DNA of 64,000 bases from Enterobacter asburiae (GTDB lineage Bacteria > Pseudomonadota > Gammaproteobacteria > Enterobacterales > Enterobacteriaceae): assembly GCA_011754535.1 (NCBI GenBank), contig JAAQVN010000001.1:2108001-2172000 (forward strand), in the 5' to 3' direction. Of the stretch, positions 40,864 through 49,582 are shown in pieces. A program made the translations under genes and the position numbers. The number at the start of each line of letters is the position of its first letter. Position 1 is the stretch's first letter. Under the pieces are notes generated by a model. That model searched no databases. It was not told where the DNA came from and saw nothing but the letters and a program-made list of their open reading frames with translations.

Positions 40864-41427
40864 ATGAACCCTGACGACAAATCTCTTTTTCTTGACGCCA
40901 TGGAGGATGTCCAGCCCCTGAAGCGCTGCACCGATATCCACTGGCAGCAAAGCCGTAATACCCGGGCTCGCCAGGACATCGATACCGAACAGCTCGACAA
41001 CTTTCTGACCCTGGGTTTCCTTGAGCTATTGCCCCTTGACGAGCCGCTGGCTTTTCAGCGCGAAGGCGTTCAGCAGGGCGTTATTGATAAGCTGCGTTCG
41101 GGTAAATACTCCCGACAGGCCAGCCTGAATCTGTTGCGCCAGCCTGCTGAACGCTGCCGCCAGATGCTGTATTCCTTTATTCGTCAGGCCAGTCGTGACG
41201 GACTACGTAACCTGATCGTCATTCACGGGAAAGGGCGCGAGCAGAATTCGCACCCTAATGTGGTGCGCAGCTATCTTGCTCGCTGGTTAACCGAGTTCGA
41301 GGAAGTGCAGGCTTTCTGCGTGGCGCTGCCGCATCACGGCGGCAGCGGGGCATGCTATGTTTCCCTGCGAAAATCCGATGAAGCAAAACAGGACAACTGG
41401 GAGCGGCACGCCAAGCGCAGCCGCTAG
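40864..41427 (+). CDS. smrA: SmrA (YdaL), Smr-domain DNA endonuclease
   Basis: A 187-residue protein. The N-terminus NPDDKSLFLDAMEDVQPLK is typical of the short SmrA type, and the C-terminal Smr domain has the nucleotide/DNA-binding loop VIHGKGREQNSHPNVVRSYL and the ending LPHHGGSGACYVSLRK. E. coli SmrA nicks DNA in vitro. It follows abgR as in E. coli, and after it the conserved order ends. Confidence 0.94.
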   Translation: MNPDDKSLFLDAMEDVQPLKRCTDIHWQQSRNTRARQDIDTEQLDNFLTLGFLELLPLDEPLAFQREGVQQGVIDKLRSGKYSRQASLNLLRQPAERCRQMLYSFIRQASRDGLRNLIVIHGKGREQNSHPNVVRSYLARWLTEFEEVQAFCVALPHHGGSGACYVSLRKSDEAKQDNWERHAKRSR

Positions 41428-41447
41428 CGGGCGATATCTTCGCCCGC
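41427..41447. other. Stem-loop between smrA and the chemoreceptor gene
   Basis: GCGGGCGA and TCGCCCGC are exact complements around a five-base loop, touching the smrA stop. Neither strand has a T-run, so it may be a 3'-end stabiliser rather than a true terminator for the two convergent genes. Confidence 0.5.
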
Positions 41448-41454
41448 CTGAGGC

Positions 41455-43116
41455 TTAAAACGTTTCCCAGTTACTGTCGGGGGTGGCGGTTGCCGTTGCC
41501 GGACGCAGCAGCTGCGGCGTTTTAACGTTGGCCGGGCGCGGGGCGGTGGCGTTGACTTTACCGTTCAGGCGAAACGCGGCCACGGCCTGGCGCAGCTGTT
41601 CGGACTGGTCTTCCAGCGCCGCTGCCGCCGTGGCGGACTGCTGCACCAGCGCGGCGTTTTGCTGCGTCACGCTGTCCATCTGCGACACGGCGAGGCTCAC
41701 CTGCTCAATACCGCGGCTCTGCTCGTCGGACGCGGACGAAATCTCGCCCATGATATCGGTCACGCGGGTGACGGCGGCGACAATCTCCTTCATGGTGGTG
41801 CCAGCCTCGCTGACCTGCTCAGAACCGGTGTTCACCCGGCTGACGGAGTTCTCGATAAGCCCTTTAATCTCTTTCGCCGCCTGCGCGCTGCGGCTGGCCA
41901 GCGTACGGACTTCACCGGCGACAACCGCAAAACCGCGGCCTTGCTCGCCGGCGCGCGCGGCTTCCACCGCGGCGTTAAGCGCCAGAATGTTGGTCTGGAA
42001 CGCAATGCTGTCAATCACGCCGGTAATATGGGCGATTTGCTGCGAACTGTTGGCAATTTCGTTCATGGTGCGAACCACGTTATCCACGACGTGGCCGCCG
42101 CGAGCCGCTGTTTCAGAGGCGTTCTTCGCCAGCAACGTCGCCTGACGGGCGTTATCGGAGTTCTGTTTAACCGTCGCGGTCAGCTCTTCCATGCTGGCGG
42201 CAGTTTCTTCGAGCGAGGCAGCCTGCTCTTCGGTGCGGGCGGAGAGATCGTTGCTCCCTGCGGCAATTTCACCCGCGCCGGTGTAGATGGAATCGGTGCT
42301 GCCGCGCACGGCGCTGACGGTGGTTACCAGCGATTGCTGCATCTCATGCAGGCCGGCGGCCAGCTGACCCATTTCATTGCGGCCAGAGAGGGCGATATTC
42401 TGCGTCAGGTCGCCTCCTGCAATGGCGCGAATATGGTTCATGATGGCGTTGAGCGGTTTTAACAGCAGGTGCTGTAAACCCTGCCAGATCACCACCAGAA
42501 CGGCAATAACGGCCAGGAAAATAGCTGCCAGCGTCCACTGCATCTGGGTGAAGCTGCTCTGGTTCTCTTCGGTTGCCGCTTTCAGCAGCGTGTTGTTTTC
42601 GGCGCGCCAGCGGTTGTAGACCGCTTCCATATCGTCCTGAGCCTGCTGAGCGTCCAGATCGCCATAGGCCTGATAGTTGTCGGCACGCAGATACTCAATC
42701 GACAAACGCATCACTTCATGCATCTGATTCCAGGATTTCTGCATCTCGTCGGTTAACGCCGCATTCTGGCCGTTAACCTGCGGCATTTTCTGCCATTCTT
42801 TGTTATAGGTTTCCGCTTTAGCCAGAGAGTCGCCTGCGGTGCCGAGCAGTTTGTTAATTGCGGCAAGGGATGCCGGATCGCGCTGGTTTTTCAGGTAGCG
42901 AATTGCCACGCGGGTGACGGTGACACGTGTTTTCACCAGCGTGTTCACGCTGTCGCTCAGGCTTTCCTGCTGGGCATTCAGCACGCCGGAGTTCTGGAAG
43001 TTATGGCGATCGTTGCTGACGGCAGAGTAGAACAACCCTCCCGTGACAACTTGCAGCAGACAGAATATGGTGAGGGCAAAGATAATTCCGGTAATCACGT
43101 GCAGATTTTTCAGCAT
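41455..43116 (-). CDS. Tsr-like methyl-accepting chemotaxis protein
   Basis: A 553-residue chemoreceptor. TM1 spans about residues 7-30, a four-helix periplasmic ligand domain runs to 188, TM2 lies near 190-212, followed by HAMP and the signalling hairpin tip GIDSIAFQTNILALNAAVEAARAGEQGRGF. It ends in NWETF, the pentapeptide that tethers CheR and CheB. Arg64, Arg69 and Arg73 align with the amino-acid-binding arginines of Tsr and Tar, but position 68 is Thr (Asn in Tsr, Ser in Tar). It is therefore a probable amino-acid receptor of uncertain specificity. It stands alone, without che genes. Confidence 0.93.
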   Translation of the reverse strand: MLKNLHVITGIIFALTIFCLLQVVTGGLFYSAVSNDRHNFQNSGVLNAQQESLSDSVNTLVKTRVTVTRVAIRYLKNQRDPASLAAINKLLGTAGDSLAKAETYNKEWQKMPQVNGQNAALTDEMQKSWNQMHEVMRLSIEYLRADNYQAYGDLDAQQAQDDMEAVYNRWRAENNTLLKAATEENQSSFTQMQWTLAAIFLAVIAVLVVIWQGLQHLLLKPLNAIMNHIRAIAGGDLTQNIALSGRNEMGQLAAGLHEMQQSLVTTVSAVRGSTDSIYTGAGEIAAGSNDLSARTEEQAASLEETAASMEELTATVKQNSDNARQATLLAKNASETAARGGHVVDNVVRTMNEIANSSQQIAHITGVIDSIAFQTNILALNAAVEAARAGEQGRGFAVVAGEVRTLASRSAQAAKEIKGLIENSVSRVNTGSEQVSEAGTTMKEIVAAVTRVTDIMGEISSASDEQSRGIEQVSLAVSQMDSVTQQNAALVQQSATAAAALEDQSEQLRQAVAAFRLNGKVNATAPRPANVKTPQLLRPATATATPDSNWETF

Positions 43117-43260
43117 AGCGGTCGTCCGTTAGAAAAGATGCAGAGGTACACCAATACTATCGTCGTATAGAATTTAAACTTTAATTTAACTCGCGCTTAA
43201 CTTAGGGCTTCGGTCAGGAACCTGTTGTAAATCCGGATCATTTTGATGAGGAAGGTTAAT

Positions 43261-44127
43261 ATGAGCAGCATTGATAAAAGCGGGACGTACGCGCTCGGAA
43301 CGCGAACGGTTAAACGACTGGGCTACGGGGCGATGCAGCTTGCCGGGCCGGGCGTGTTTGGCCCGCCGAAGGATAAACAAGCCGCGTTGGACGTGCTGCG
43401 CGAAGCCGTGGCGGCGGGCGTGAACCATATTGATACCAGCGATTTTTATGGTCCGCATGTGACGAACCAGCTGATCCGCGAGGCGCTTCATCCTTACCGG
43501 GACGATCTCACCCTCGTCACCAAGATCGGCGCCCGCCGTGATGACAAAGGGGCCTGGCTGCCCGCCTTTTCCGCGCAGGAACTGACTCAGGCGGTGCATG
43601 ACAACCTGCGTAATCTGAAGCTGGATGTGCTGGACGTGGTGAATCTGCGGATCATGTTTAGCGCACACGGCCCTGCGGAGGGATCGATTGCTGAACCGCT
43701 TTCCACCCTCGCAGAATTACAGCAGCAAGGCCTGGTGCGCCACATTGGCCTGAGCAACGTCACGGCCACGCAGGTGGCGGAAGCGCGGAAGATGGTGCAG
43801 GTCGTCTGCGTGCAGAACATGTACAACATTGTGAACCGCGGCGATGATGCGCTGGTAGATTTACTGGCGCAGCAGGGGATTGCGTATGTGCCGTTCTTCC
43901 CACTGGGAGGCTTTACGCCACTGCAGTCTACCGGCCTGCAGGCCGTCGCGGATTCCCTGGGCGCAACGGCGATGCAGGTTGCGCTGGCATGGCTGTTGCA
44001 ACGGTCGCCGAACATCCTGCTGATCCCCGGTACTTCATCCGTGGCGCATCTGCGGCAAAACCTTGCGGCGGGAGAGGTGCAATTGCCGCCTGAAGCACTT
44101 GAAAAACTGAATGCTCTGATGGGTTAA
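43261..44127 (+). CDS. ydbC: YdbC-like aldo/keto reductase
   Basis: A 288-residue aldo-keto reductase, closely similar to E. coli YdbC (LGYGAMQLAGPGVFGPP, NHIDTSDFYGPHVTNQ). The catalytic Asp-Tyr of the family lies in DTSDFYG, Lys in TKIGAR, and NADP binding is seen in IPGTSSVAHLRQN. E. coli YdbC reduces pyridoxal. I start at MSSIDKSGTY, preceded by AGGAAGG; an earlier in-frame Met would add six residues. In E. coli ydbC lies elsewhere in the terminus region. Confidence 0.9.
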   Translation: MSSIDKSGTYALGTRTVKRLGYGAMQLAGPGVFGPPKDKQAALDVLREAVAAGVNHIDTSDFYGPHVTNQLIREALHPYRDDLTLVTKIGARRDDKGAWLPAFSAQELTQAVHDNLRNLKLDVLDVVNLRIMFSAHGPAEGSIAEPLSTLAELQQQGLVRHIGLSNVTATQVAEARKMVQVVCVQNMYNIVNRGDDALVDLLAQQGIAYVPFFPLGGFTPLQSTGLQAVADSLGATAMQVALAWLLQRSPNILLIPGTSSVAHLRQNLAAGEVQLPPEALEKLNALMG

Positions 44128-44136
44128 TCACGGCAT

Positions 44137-44171
44137 GGGCAAAGCCGGAAGGACACTTCCAGACTTTGCCC
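44137..44171. terminator. Nested stem-loop between the ydbC-like and RHH genes
   Basis: GGGCAAAG pairs with CTTTGCCC, with a second stem GGAAG/CTTCC inside. It lies between the convergent stops (44127 and 44174). There is no long T-run, so termination strength is uncertain. Confidence 0.55.
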
Positions 44172-44173
44172 GA

Positions 44174-44374
44174 TCAGACTCCGCATTGACTTTTCTGTCT
44201 GTGAAGCGCTAACGCTTCTGCCACAATCTCCTGCTTGCTTTTACGCGTCTCAAAGGCGGTGATTCTGATGTATTCCATCAAATCAGGCTCAATGCGGGCG
44301 CTCAACATCCTGAGATCGGCCTCCTTTGCTAAACCGCGGGCAACTCGCTTGTCGGGATAGTCACGGGCTGGCAT
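44174..44374 (-). CDS. Orphan ribbon-helix-helix protein
   Basis: A 66-residue protein. After a basic N-terminus (MPARDYPDKRVARGLAKEAD), LRMLSARIEPDLMEYIRITA gives the beta-strand and first helix, and RKSKQEIVAEALALHRQK the second helix of an RHH (CopG/ParD/Arc-like) fold. Such proteins are often antitoxins or small repressors. I see no toxin gene next to it. GGAGG precedes the ATG, and a TTGACT-N17-CATATT promoter lies upstream, so it is probably expressed. The exact role is unknown. Confidence 0.75.
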   Translation of the reverse strand: MPARDYPDKRVARGLAKEADLRMLSARIEPDLMEYIRITAFETRKSKQEIVAEALALHRQKSQCGV

Positions 44375-44414
44375 AGAAAACGTCCTCCAAAAGTCTTGAT
44401 AATTCGTGCCCTAA

Positions 44415-44443
44415 AATATGCGTCACTCTTATATAAAAGTCAA
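44415..44443 (-). promoter_or_regulatory. Sigma70 promoter of the RHH gene
   Basis: On the minus strand TTGACT (44443-44438) and CATATT (44420-44415) are 17 bases apart, 41 bp upstream of the RHH start. Confidence 0.6.
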
Positions 44444-44484
44444 TTGATAGTGTTTGTGTAGTAATTTGGTGATCTTTCGTTTTT

Positions 44485-44506
44485 CACTTTAAGTGATTTT
44501 AAAGTG
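44485..44506. promoter_or_regulatory. Perfect dyad upstream of the RHH gene
   Basis: CACTTTAA and TTAAAGTG are exact complements separated by six bases. It lies upstream of the -35 element of the RHH promoter, the position of an activator or a second operator. The binding protein is unknown; the RHH product is one candidate. Confidence 0.45.
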
Positions 44507-44648
44507 TTTGTTTGTGACTTTCTTATGACTTGCGTTTAACCCATCTGCGACCGCCCGCACAAGAGATGGCTGAATTAAATCCGCTCAAACTTCAAGGCGT
44601 TTGCGGTCTTTGTCGGAAATGACCTTGATCCTGTGCCGTAATCCGTAA

Positions 44649-44668
44649 TACTGTGTTTATATACAGTA
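44649..44668 (+). promoter_or_regulatory. LexA (SOS) box of umuDC
   Basis: TACTGTGTTTATATACAGTA has perfect CTGT/ACAG half-sites with the AT-rich centre of strong LexA operators. It lies 19 bp upstream of the umuD start. Confidence 0.95.
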
Positions 44669-44687
44669 TCTGGCGGGAAAGGCATTT

Positions 44688-45122
44688 ATGGACACTCTCT
44701 TTTCTTATCATCCAAAACAACCTATTGAATTACCTCTCTATCTTGAGCGCGTTGCCTGTGGCTTCCCAAGCCCTGCGCAGGATTATGTGGAGGATCGTCT
44801 CGATCTTAACCGGCTGGCAGTCAGGCACCCCAGTGCGACTTACTTTATCAAAGTGAGCGGGGACTCCATGATCGACGCGGGGATTAGCGACGGCGATCTG
44901 CTGGTGGTCGACCGTTCGTTGAATGCTGAACATGGGGATATCGTTGTGGCGTCGGTCGCCGGTGAGTTCACGGTGAAAGAGCTACAGACCCGTCCGGTTC
45001 TGAGACTGTTGCCGCGTAATGCCCGCTATCAGCCGATCGCCTTTCAGTCCGAAGAGGAGCTGCAAATCTTCGGTGTCGTCACTCATACGCTTAAAACGCA
45101 TAAACATGTTCGCGCTGGTTGA
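44688..45122 (+). CDS. umuD: UmuD, SOS mutagenesis protein (self-cleaving)
   Basis: A 144-residue LexA/UmuD-fold protein. The cleavage site Cys24-Gly25 (RVACGFPSP), nucleophile Ser60 (SGDSMID) and Lys97 (FTVKEL) occur at the E. coli positions. After RecA-stimulated self-cleavage, UmuD' joins UmuC as DNA polymerase V. It is directly behind a LexA box. The last six codons overlap umuC by 17 bp. The N-terminus differs from E. coli UmuD, so it is a diverged member of the family. Confidence 0.95.
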   Translation: MDTLFSYHPKQPIELPLYLERVACGFPSPAQDYVEDRLDLNRLAVRHPSATYFIKVSGDSMIDAGISDGDLLVVDRSLNAEHGDIVVASVAGEFTVKELQTRPVLRLLPRNARYQPIAFQSEEELQIFGVVTHTLKTHKHVRAG

Positions 45123-46368
45123 TGTGAATAGTTTCTATGCCTCCTGCGAGAGGGTGTTTCGCCCCGATCTGGTGGGTAAACCCATCGTGGTGGTGTCCAA
45201 TAACGACGGCTGCATTATTTCGCTGTCGCGAGAGGCAAAGCAGTTCGGCATAAAAATGGGGGAACCCTATTTTAAATTCAAAGAGAAGGGTTATCCGTCG
45301 CGGGTTTACGTCTTTAGCTCGAACTATGCGCTGTATGCCGACCTCAGCAGCCGGGTGATGCAAACGCTGACCGATCTCGCGCCGGCCATTGAGATCTACT
45401 CCATTGATGAAGCATTTGTGAACGTTTCGGGTGTCAGCAACTGCCTGTCGCTGGAAGCATTCGGTCATCAGATGCGTACGCAGGTCTTCAAAAACACAGG
45501 CTTAACCGTTGGCGTCGGGATTGCGCCGACCAAAACGCTGGCGAAGCTGGCCAACTATGCGGCGAAGCGGTGGTCAGCCACCGGGGGCGTGGTCGATCTC
45601 TCGGATCGTGAACGGCAGCGTAAGCTGCTGGCAAAGGTTCCGGTGGAGGAGGTGTGGGGAGTAGGACGACGCATCACGAAAAAGCTCAACGCGATGGGGA
45701 TTACCACGGCGCTGGAGCTGGCGGAAGCGTCATCCTGGGTCATCCGCAAACATTTTAACGTGGTTATGGAGCGCACGGCACGCGAGCTTCGCGGTGAGCC
45801 CTGCCTCGATCTGGAAGAGTTTACCCCTACGAAGCAGCAAATTATCTGTAGCCGCTCGTTTGGACACCGTATTACGCAGTACGAGGAGATGCACCAGGCC
45901 ATTTGCGCCTATGCGGAACGCGCAGCAGAGAAACTGCGCGGCGAGCATCAATACTGTCGTTTTATCAGCGTGTTTGTACGCACCAGCCCGCACGCGGACA
46001 ACGAAATTTATTACGGCAATCAGGCTTCCGTCACCCTGATGACGCCCACCAATGACTCGCGCGATATCATCCGCGCCGCCACGGAGGCGCTGGGGCGTAT
46101 CTGGCTTGACGGGTATCGCTATATGAAAGCCGGGGTCATGCTGGCGGACTTTTTCAGCAGCGGCGTCGCTCAGCTTAACTTGTTTGACGATAACCGCCCG
46201 AGCGTCAACAGCGCGGCGCTGATGGAGACGATCGACAGCCTGAATCATTCCGGCAAAGGGAAGATATGGTTTGCCGGGCAGGGGATTGAGAAATCCTGGG
46301 CGATGAAGCGTGAGATGCTGTCACCGGCTTATACGACGCGGTACGCGGATTTACCGGTGGCGCGGTAG
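45106..46368 (+). CDS. umuC: UmuC, catalytic subunit of DNA polymerase V
   Basis: A 420-residue Y-family polymerase. Metal-binding residues Asp6 ([14 protein letters not shown]), Asp101 and Glu102 (YSIDEAF) are intact, the helix-hairpin-helix segment is [16 protein letters not shown], and the beta-clamp-binding motif QLNLFDD is near the C-terminus. It performs error-prone lesion bypass with UmuD'2. The ATG at 45106 lies inside the end of umuD, giving translational coupling. The gene is complete. Confidence 0.96.
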   Translation: MFALVDVNSFYASCERVFRPDLVGKPIVVVSNNDGCIISLSREAKQFGIKMGEPYFKFKEKGYPSRVYVFSSNYALYADLSSRVMQTLTDLAPAIEIYSIDEAFVNVSGVSNCLSLEAFGHQMRTQVFKNTGLTVGVGIAPTKTLAKLANYAAKRWSATGGVVDLSDRERQRKLLAKVPVEEVWGVGRRITKKLNAMGITTALELAEASSWVIRKHFNVVMERTARELRGEPCLDLEEFTPTKQQIICSRSFGHRITQYEEMHQAICAYAERAAEKLRGEHQYCRFISVFVRTSPHADNEIYYGNQASVTLMTPTNDSRDIIRAATEALGRIWLDGYRYMKAGVMLADFFSSGVAQLNLFDDNRPSVNSAALMETIDSLNHSGKGKIWFAGQGIEKSWAMKREMLSPAYTTRYADLPVAR

Positions 46369-46375
46369 GAGGCGG

Positions 46376-47272
46376 TTATTTTGCGGGGGCGTGCTCCGCG
46401 ATCTCAATCAGCAATTGCTCAATCACGCCGACGACGCTTCGCACGCGTTGCGGAATAAAGCGGGCGTCAGGATAGACGGCATAGAGAACGCGATCGGGCA
46501 ACCGCCAGTCGGGCAATACCGGCACCAGCGTGCCGGTTTTCAGCGCCCTGGCCGCAAGCGGTCGCTGCATACCGCCGATACCGATGCCCGCCTCCAGCGC
46601 CCGTAGCAGCGCGTCGCTGGTGTTGGCGCGGAAAACGGTATTCACTTTTACTTCGATCGCTTCTTCATCCGTGATGAGCCGCAGGGGGGCATCCAGCGGG
46701 ATGCCGCTAAAGCGCACGTGGGGCAGCGTGGTCAGCTCGCTCACGTCGTGCACCGCCTGAAAGCCGGGGGCGGCGAACAGCGCGCTTTCAATACGCGCCA
46801 GCACGCGGGCCGCATGCGCCTGCGGGGGCTCACTGCCCAGCCTAATCGCGACGTCCACGCCCTCCGTCACCAGGTCTGCAAGGCGGTCATCAAGAGAAAG
46901 TCTGAGATGTAATTCTGGATGCAGGCGCTGCAGCTCCAGTAGATGTGGCAAGACGATCTTCCCCAGGCCGCTCGGCAGCTGGACATGAACGTTTCCCTGA
47001 AATTGATGATCGACCGGCGCCAGCCGTCCCTCCGCTTCCCGCATGGCGTCCAGCAGCAGCTGCATGTCGCGGCGGTAACGTTCTCCCTGTTCGGTCAGCT
47101 TCATTGCACGCGTTGTTCGGTGCAGTAACACCACGCCCAGTTCTTGTTCAAGGGCGGCGATCTGCTGGCTGACGGCGGACTGCTTCATCCCGCTCCGACG
47201 GGCTGCGGCAGAAAAAGAGCCTGCGTCCGCGACGCAAAGAAAGGTGGAAATGGCGTTGAGCTTATTATTCAT
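46376..47272 (-). CDS. LysR-family regulator, divergent from a PRISE reductase
   Basis: A 298-residue LysR regulator. The HTH is AGSFSAAARRSGMKQSAVSQQIAALE; the effector domain contains LADLVTEGVDVAIRLGSEPP, typical of the large CrgA/YafC-like branch. It is divergent from the NAD(P)-reductase gene across 97 bp and probably regulates it. Its stop lies 8 bp from that of umuC. The ligand is unknown. Confidence 0.87.
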   Translation of the reverse strand: MNNKLNAISTFLCVADAGSFSAAARRSGMKQSAVSQQIAALEQELGVVLLHRTTRAMKLTEQGERYRRDMQLLLDAMREAEGRLAPVDHQFQGNVHVQLPSGLGKIVLPHLLELQRLHPELHLRLSLDDRLADLVTEGVDVAIRLGSEPPQAHAARVLARIESALFAAPGFQAVHDVSELTTLPHVRFSGIPLDAPLRLITDEEAIEVKVNTVFRANTSDALLRALEAGIGIGGMQRPLAARALKTGTLVPVLPDWRLPDRVLYAVYPDARFIPQRVRSVVGVIEQLLIEIAEHAPAK

Positions 47273-47369
47273 TTAATGGTTTTTCTGATAAGTGCTATCG
47301 GATGGAGGGGGTATTCACTAAAAAAATAATATATGACACTGCATCTGTCACCCTTTCTGGAGAAACACG

Positions 47370-48425
47370 ATGGATAAGATGCAGCAACAAAATGTCGCCC
47401 TGGTCGCGGGCGCGAGCGGAATTGTCGGCAGACAGCTTGTTAAAACGCTTCTGCACAATGGATGGGAAGCGATCGGCCTGAGCCGTCAGGCGTTATCCCA
47501 TCCTGACGGCATTCCAGTGGTGAACGTCGATTTGCTGGATGCTAAGGACAGCGCGCGGGCGCTGCAATCGCTGAGCAGGGTTACCCATCTCTTTTACAGC
47601 GCCTGGGTTAACGCCGCGAACTGGACAGAGATGGTTGAGCCGAACGTCACTATGCTGCGTAACCTGGTCAGCACCCTCGAAAAAACGGCACCTTTGCAGA
47701 CGGTCAGCCTGATGCAAGGCTACAAAGTGTATGGCGCACACCTGGGGCCGTTTAAAACTCCGGCACGCGAAAGCGATCCTGGCGTGCCCGGTGCAGAATT
47801 TAACGCCGCGCAGCTCGCGTGGCTCAGCCAGTTTCAGCAGGGGAAACGCTGGCACTGGAATGCCATTCGGCCGGGCGTGGTGGGCAGTGCGGTGCCCGGT
47901 AATACCATGAACCTTGCGCTGAGTATCGCCCTGTATGCCTCTTTGTGTAAGGCGCTGGGGTTACCGCTGCGTTTTCCCGGTTCGGAACAGACCTGGCACA
48001 GCATTGTGGATTATACCGATGCCGGACTGCTGGCGGAGGCCACGCTGTGGGCGGCTACGTCACCGGCAGCACATAATCAGGCGTTCAACGTGAATAATGG
48101 CGATATCTGGCGCTGGAGCGAACTGTGGCCGCGCATTGCCCGCTGGTTTGAACTGGACTCTGCGCCGCCGGTGAGGTTGTCGTTTCACCAGCTGTTTACG
48201 GACTATCGCGGCGTATGGCGCGATCTTGCCGGGGAAGGGCTGGTGGAAGCGGATATTTTGCAGCTGAGCGATGGGCAGTTTGCCGATTTCGTCTTCAGCT
48301 GGAACTACGACATGTTTGGTGACGGGAGCAAGCTGCGGCGGTCGGGCTTCACGCGGATGCAGGCGACGGATGAGATGTTTTTCAGCCTGTTCGCGCAGCT
48401 GAGAGCGGCGCGGATTATTCCCTGA
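47370..48425 (+). CDS. PRISE-like SDR (progesterone 5-beta-reductase/iridoid synthase family)
   Basis: A 351-residue atypical short-chain dehydrogenase. The N-terminal VALVAGASGIVGRQLVKTLL is a GxxGxxG NADP-binding motif. SLMQGYKVYGAHLGPFKTPA resembles the LQTGxKHYxGPF region of PRISE reductases and carries the Tyr, while WHWNAIRPGVVGSAVPGNTMN is also typical. Such enzymes reduce activated C=C bonds of enones; the natural substrate in bacteria is unknown. It is divergent from a LysR gene. GGAG precedes the start. Confidence 0.82.
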   Translation: MDKMQQQNVALVAGASGIVGRQLVKTLLHNGWEAIGLSRQALSHPDGIPVVNVDLLDAKDSARALQSLSRVTHLFYSAWVNAANWTEMVEPNVTMLRNLVSTLEKTAPLQTVSLMQGYKVYGAHLGPFKTPARESDPGVPGAEFNAAQLAWLSQFQQGKRWHWNAIRPGVVGSAVPGNTMNLALSIALYASLCKALGLPLRFPGSEQTWHSIVDYTDAGLLAEATLWAATSPAAHNQAFNVNNGDIWRWSELWPRIARWFELDSAPPVRLSFHQLFTDYRGVWRDLAGEGLVEADILQLSDGQFADFVFSWNYDMFGDGSKLRRSGFTRMQATDEMFFSLFAQLRAARIIP

Positions 48426-48433
48426 TAAATCTG

Positions 48434-48459
48434 GGCGTCCAGGTGCAAGCCAGGACGCC
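48434..48459. other. Stem-loop between the PRISE-like and nitronate monooxygenase genes
   Basis: GGCGTCC and GGACGCC pair around a 12-base loop in the 41-bp gap between convergent stops. No T-run, so terminator function is uncertain. Confidence 0.45.
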
Positions 48460-48466
48460 GGGGGAT

Positions 48467-49447
48467 TTACTCAACCGTTAAGGCATTAACAACCTCGGCC
48501 ACGCTTTTCACGCTGCGGATGTTCCCAATCCCCGTGCCGAGCGCGATATAGCCTTCATCGGTATTATCTTCCAGCATGCCCAGGCGCAGACCCCGTAATC
48601 CTCCCATCGCCTTGCCCAGCGCTTCGTTGCTTGCGCCTGCTTTATCCATCGACGCCAGTTTTTCCGCCAGCTTGCCGGGAAGAGCGCGGTAGTAATGGGG
48701 CACGGTGCGGAAAAGCAGCAAATCGAGACCGTTGGCAGCAACAATTTTCTCTTTGACTCCCTGCGGCACGCGGCTTTCTTCCGTGCTGATAAAGACCGAC
48801 CCGGCAAACACGCCTTCCGCGCCTAATGCATGGGCCGCTCTGGCGGTGCGATTATCGGTAATGCCGCCCGCGGCCATCACCGGGATGTGCTTCACGGCAT
48901 CGGCAATCAGCGGCACGATGGAAAAGGTGCCAAGCACCGTTGCGGGTAACGTTCCGCCCTCATCAAAACCGGTAGCAACAATAATGTCAGCCCCCATTTC
49001 TTCTGCGAGGCGGGTGTTCTCCGGCGTTGGATTGATGTCGCGGTAGATAATGGCGATACCCGCCTCTTTTAACTCGCTGAACAGCGCGGGAATAATGCTG
49101 CCTTCCCCGTAGCCCGTATACACCACGGCCCTGACGCCTTCGTCTTTCACCACCTGAAGAATAGGCCCAGTCCAGACGTCATTAACGGCCGTGGGGATCA
49201 GGTTCACGCCAAACGGTTTTTCGGTCAGCCGTTTGGTTTTACGAATTTCTTCGCGCATTTTTTCGGCGGTCTCTTCCGGCGTGGAGACCGCCGTGTCGGC
49301 GGTTAAACCGGCATTGGGCCCCAGCACGCCGAGCCCGCCGGCATTGCTGACCGCGGCGACCAGGCGGGCATCCGTGAGCCAGGATAACGGCCCCTGAATA
49401 ACAGGTTTTTCGATACCCAGGATCTGACAAATACGGTTATTTTTCAT
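48467..49447 (-). CDS. Nitronate monooxygenase-family flavoprotein
   Basis: A 326-residue TIM-barrel FMN enzyme. KPVIQGPLSWLTDARLVAAV and SNAGGLGVLGP at the N-terminus, GFDEGGTLPATVLGT and MAAGGITDNRTARAAHALGAEGVF (phosphate-binding) are hallmarks of the nitropropane dioxygenase/nitronate monooxygenase family. Some relatives are enoyl-ACP reductases or quinone reductases, so the reaction is not certain. It is divergent from a LysR gene that probably controls it. Confidence 0.86.
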   Translation of the reverse strand: MKNNRICQILGIEKPVIQGPLSWLTDARLVAAVSNAGGLGVLGPNAGLTADTAVSTPEETAEKMREEIRKTKRLTEKPFGVNLIPTAVNDVWTGPILQVVKDEGVRAVVYTGYGEGSIIPALFSELKEAGIAIIYRDINPTPENTRLAEEMGADIIVATGFDEGGTLPATVLGTFSIVPLIADAVKHIPVMAAGGITDNRTARAAHALGAEGVFAGSVFISTEESRVPQGVKEKIVAANGLDLLLFRTVPHYYRALPGKLAEKLASMDKAGASNEALGKAMGGLRGLRLGMLEDNTDEGYIALGTGIGNIRSVKSVAEVVNALTVE

Positions 49448-49582
49448 AGCAGACTCTCCCTTACGTTTGAATGGGGAAGAGTGTAGGGCGCAGGATTGTT
49501 AGGAAAAATAGCCAAAAAAATTCATCACTGTTATAAAATTAATAACAATAACGTTATTCTGATCGCGGCAAAAGCATCCCTT

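Larger units (their letters stand above)
44375..44687. other. Intergenic region RHH gene / umuD (313 bp)
   Basis: An AT-rich divergent control region. From left to right it holds the RHH-gene promoter (44415-44443), a perfect CACTTTAA/TTAAAGTG dyad (44485-44506) and the LexA box of umuDC (44649-44668). No additional gene is visible. Confidence 0.6.
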
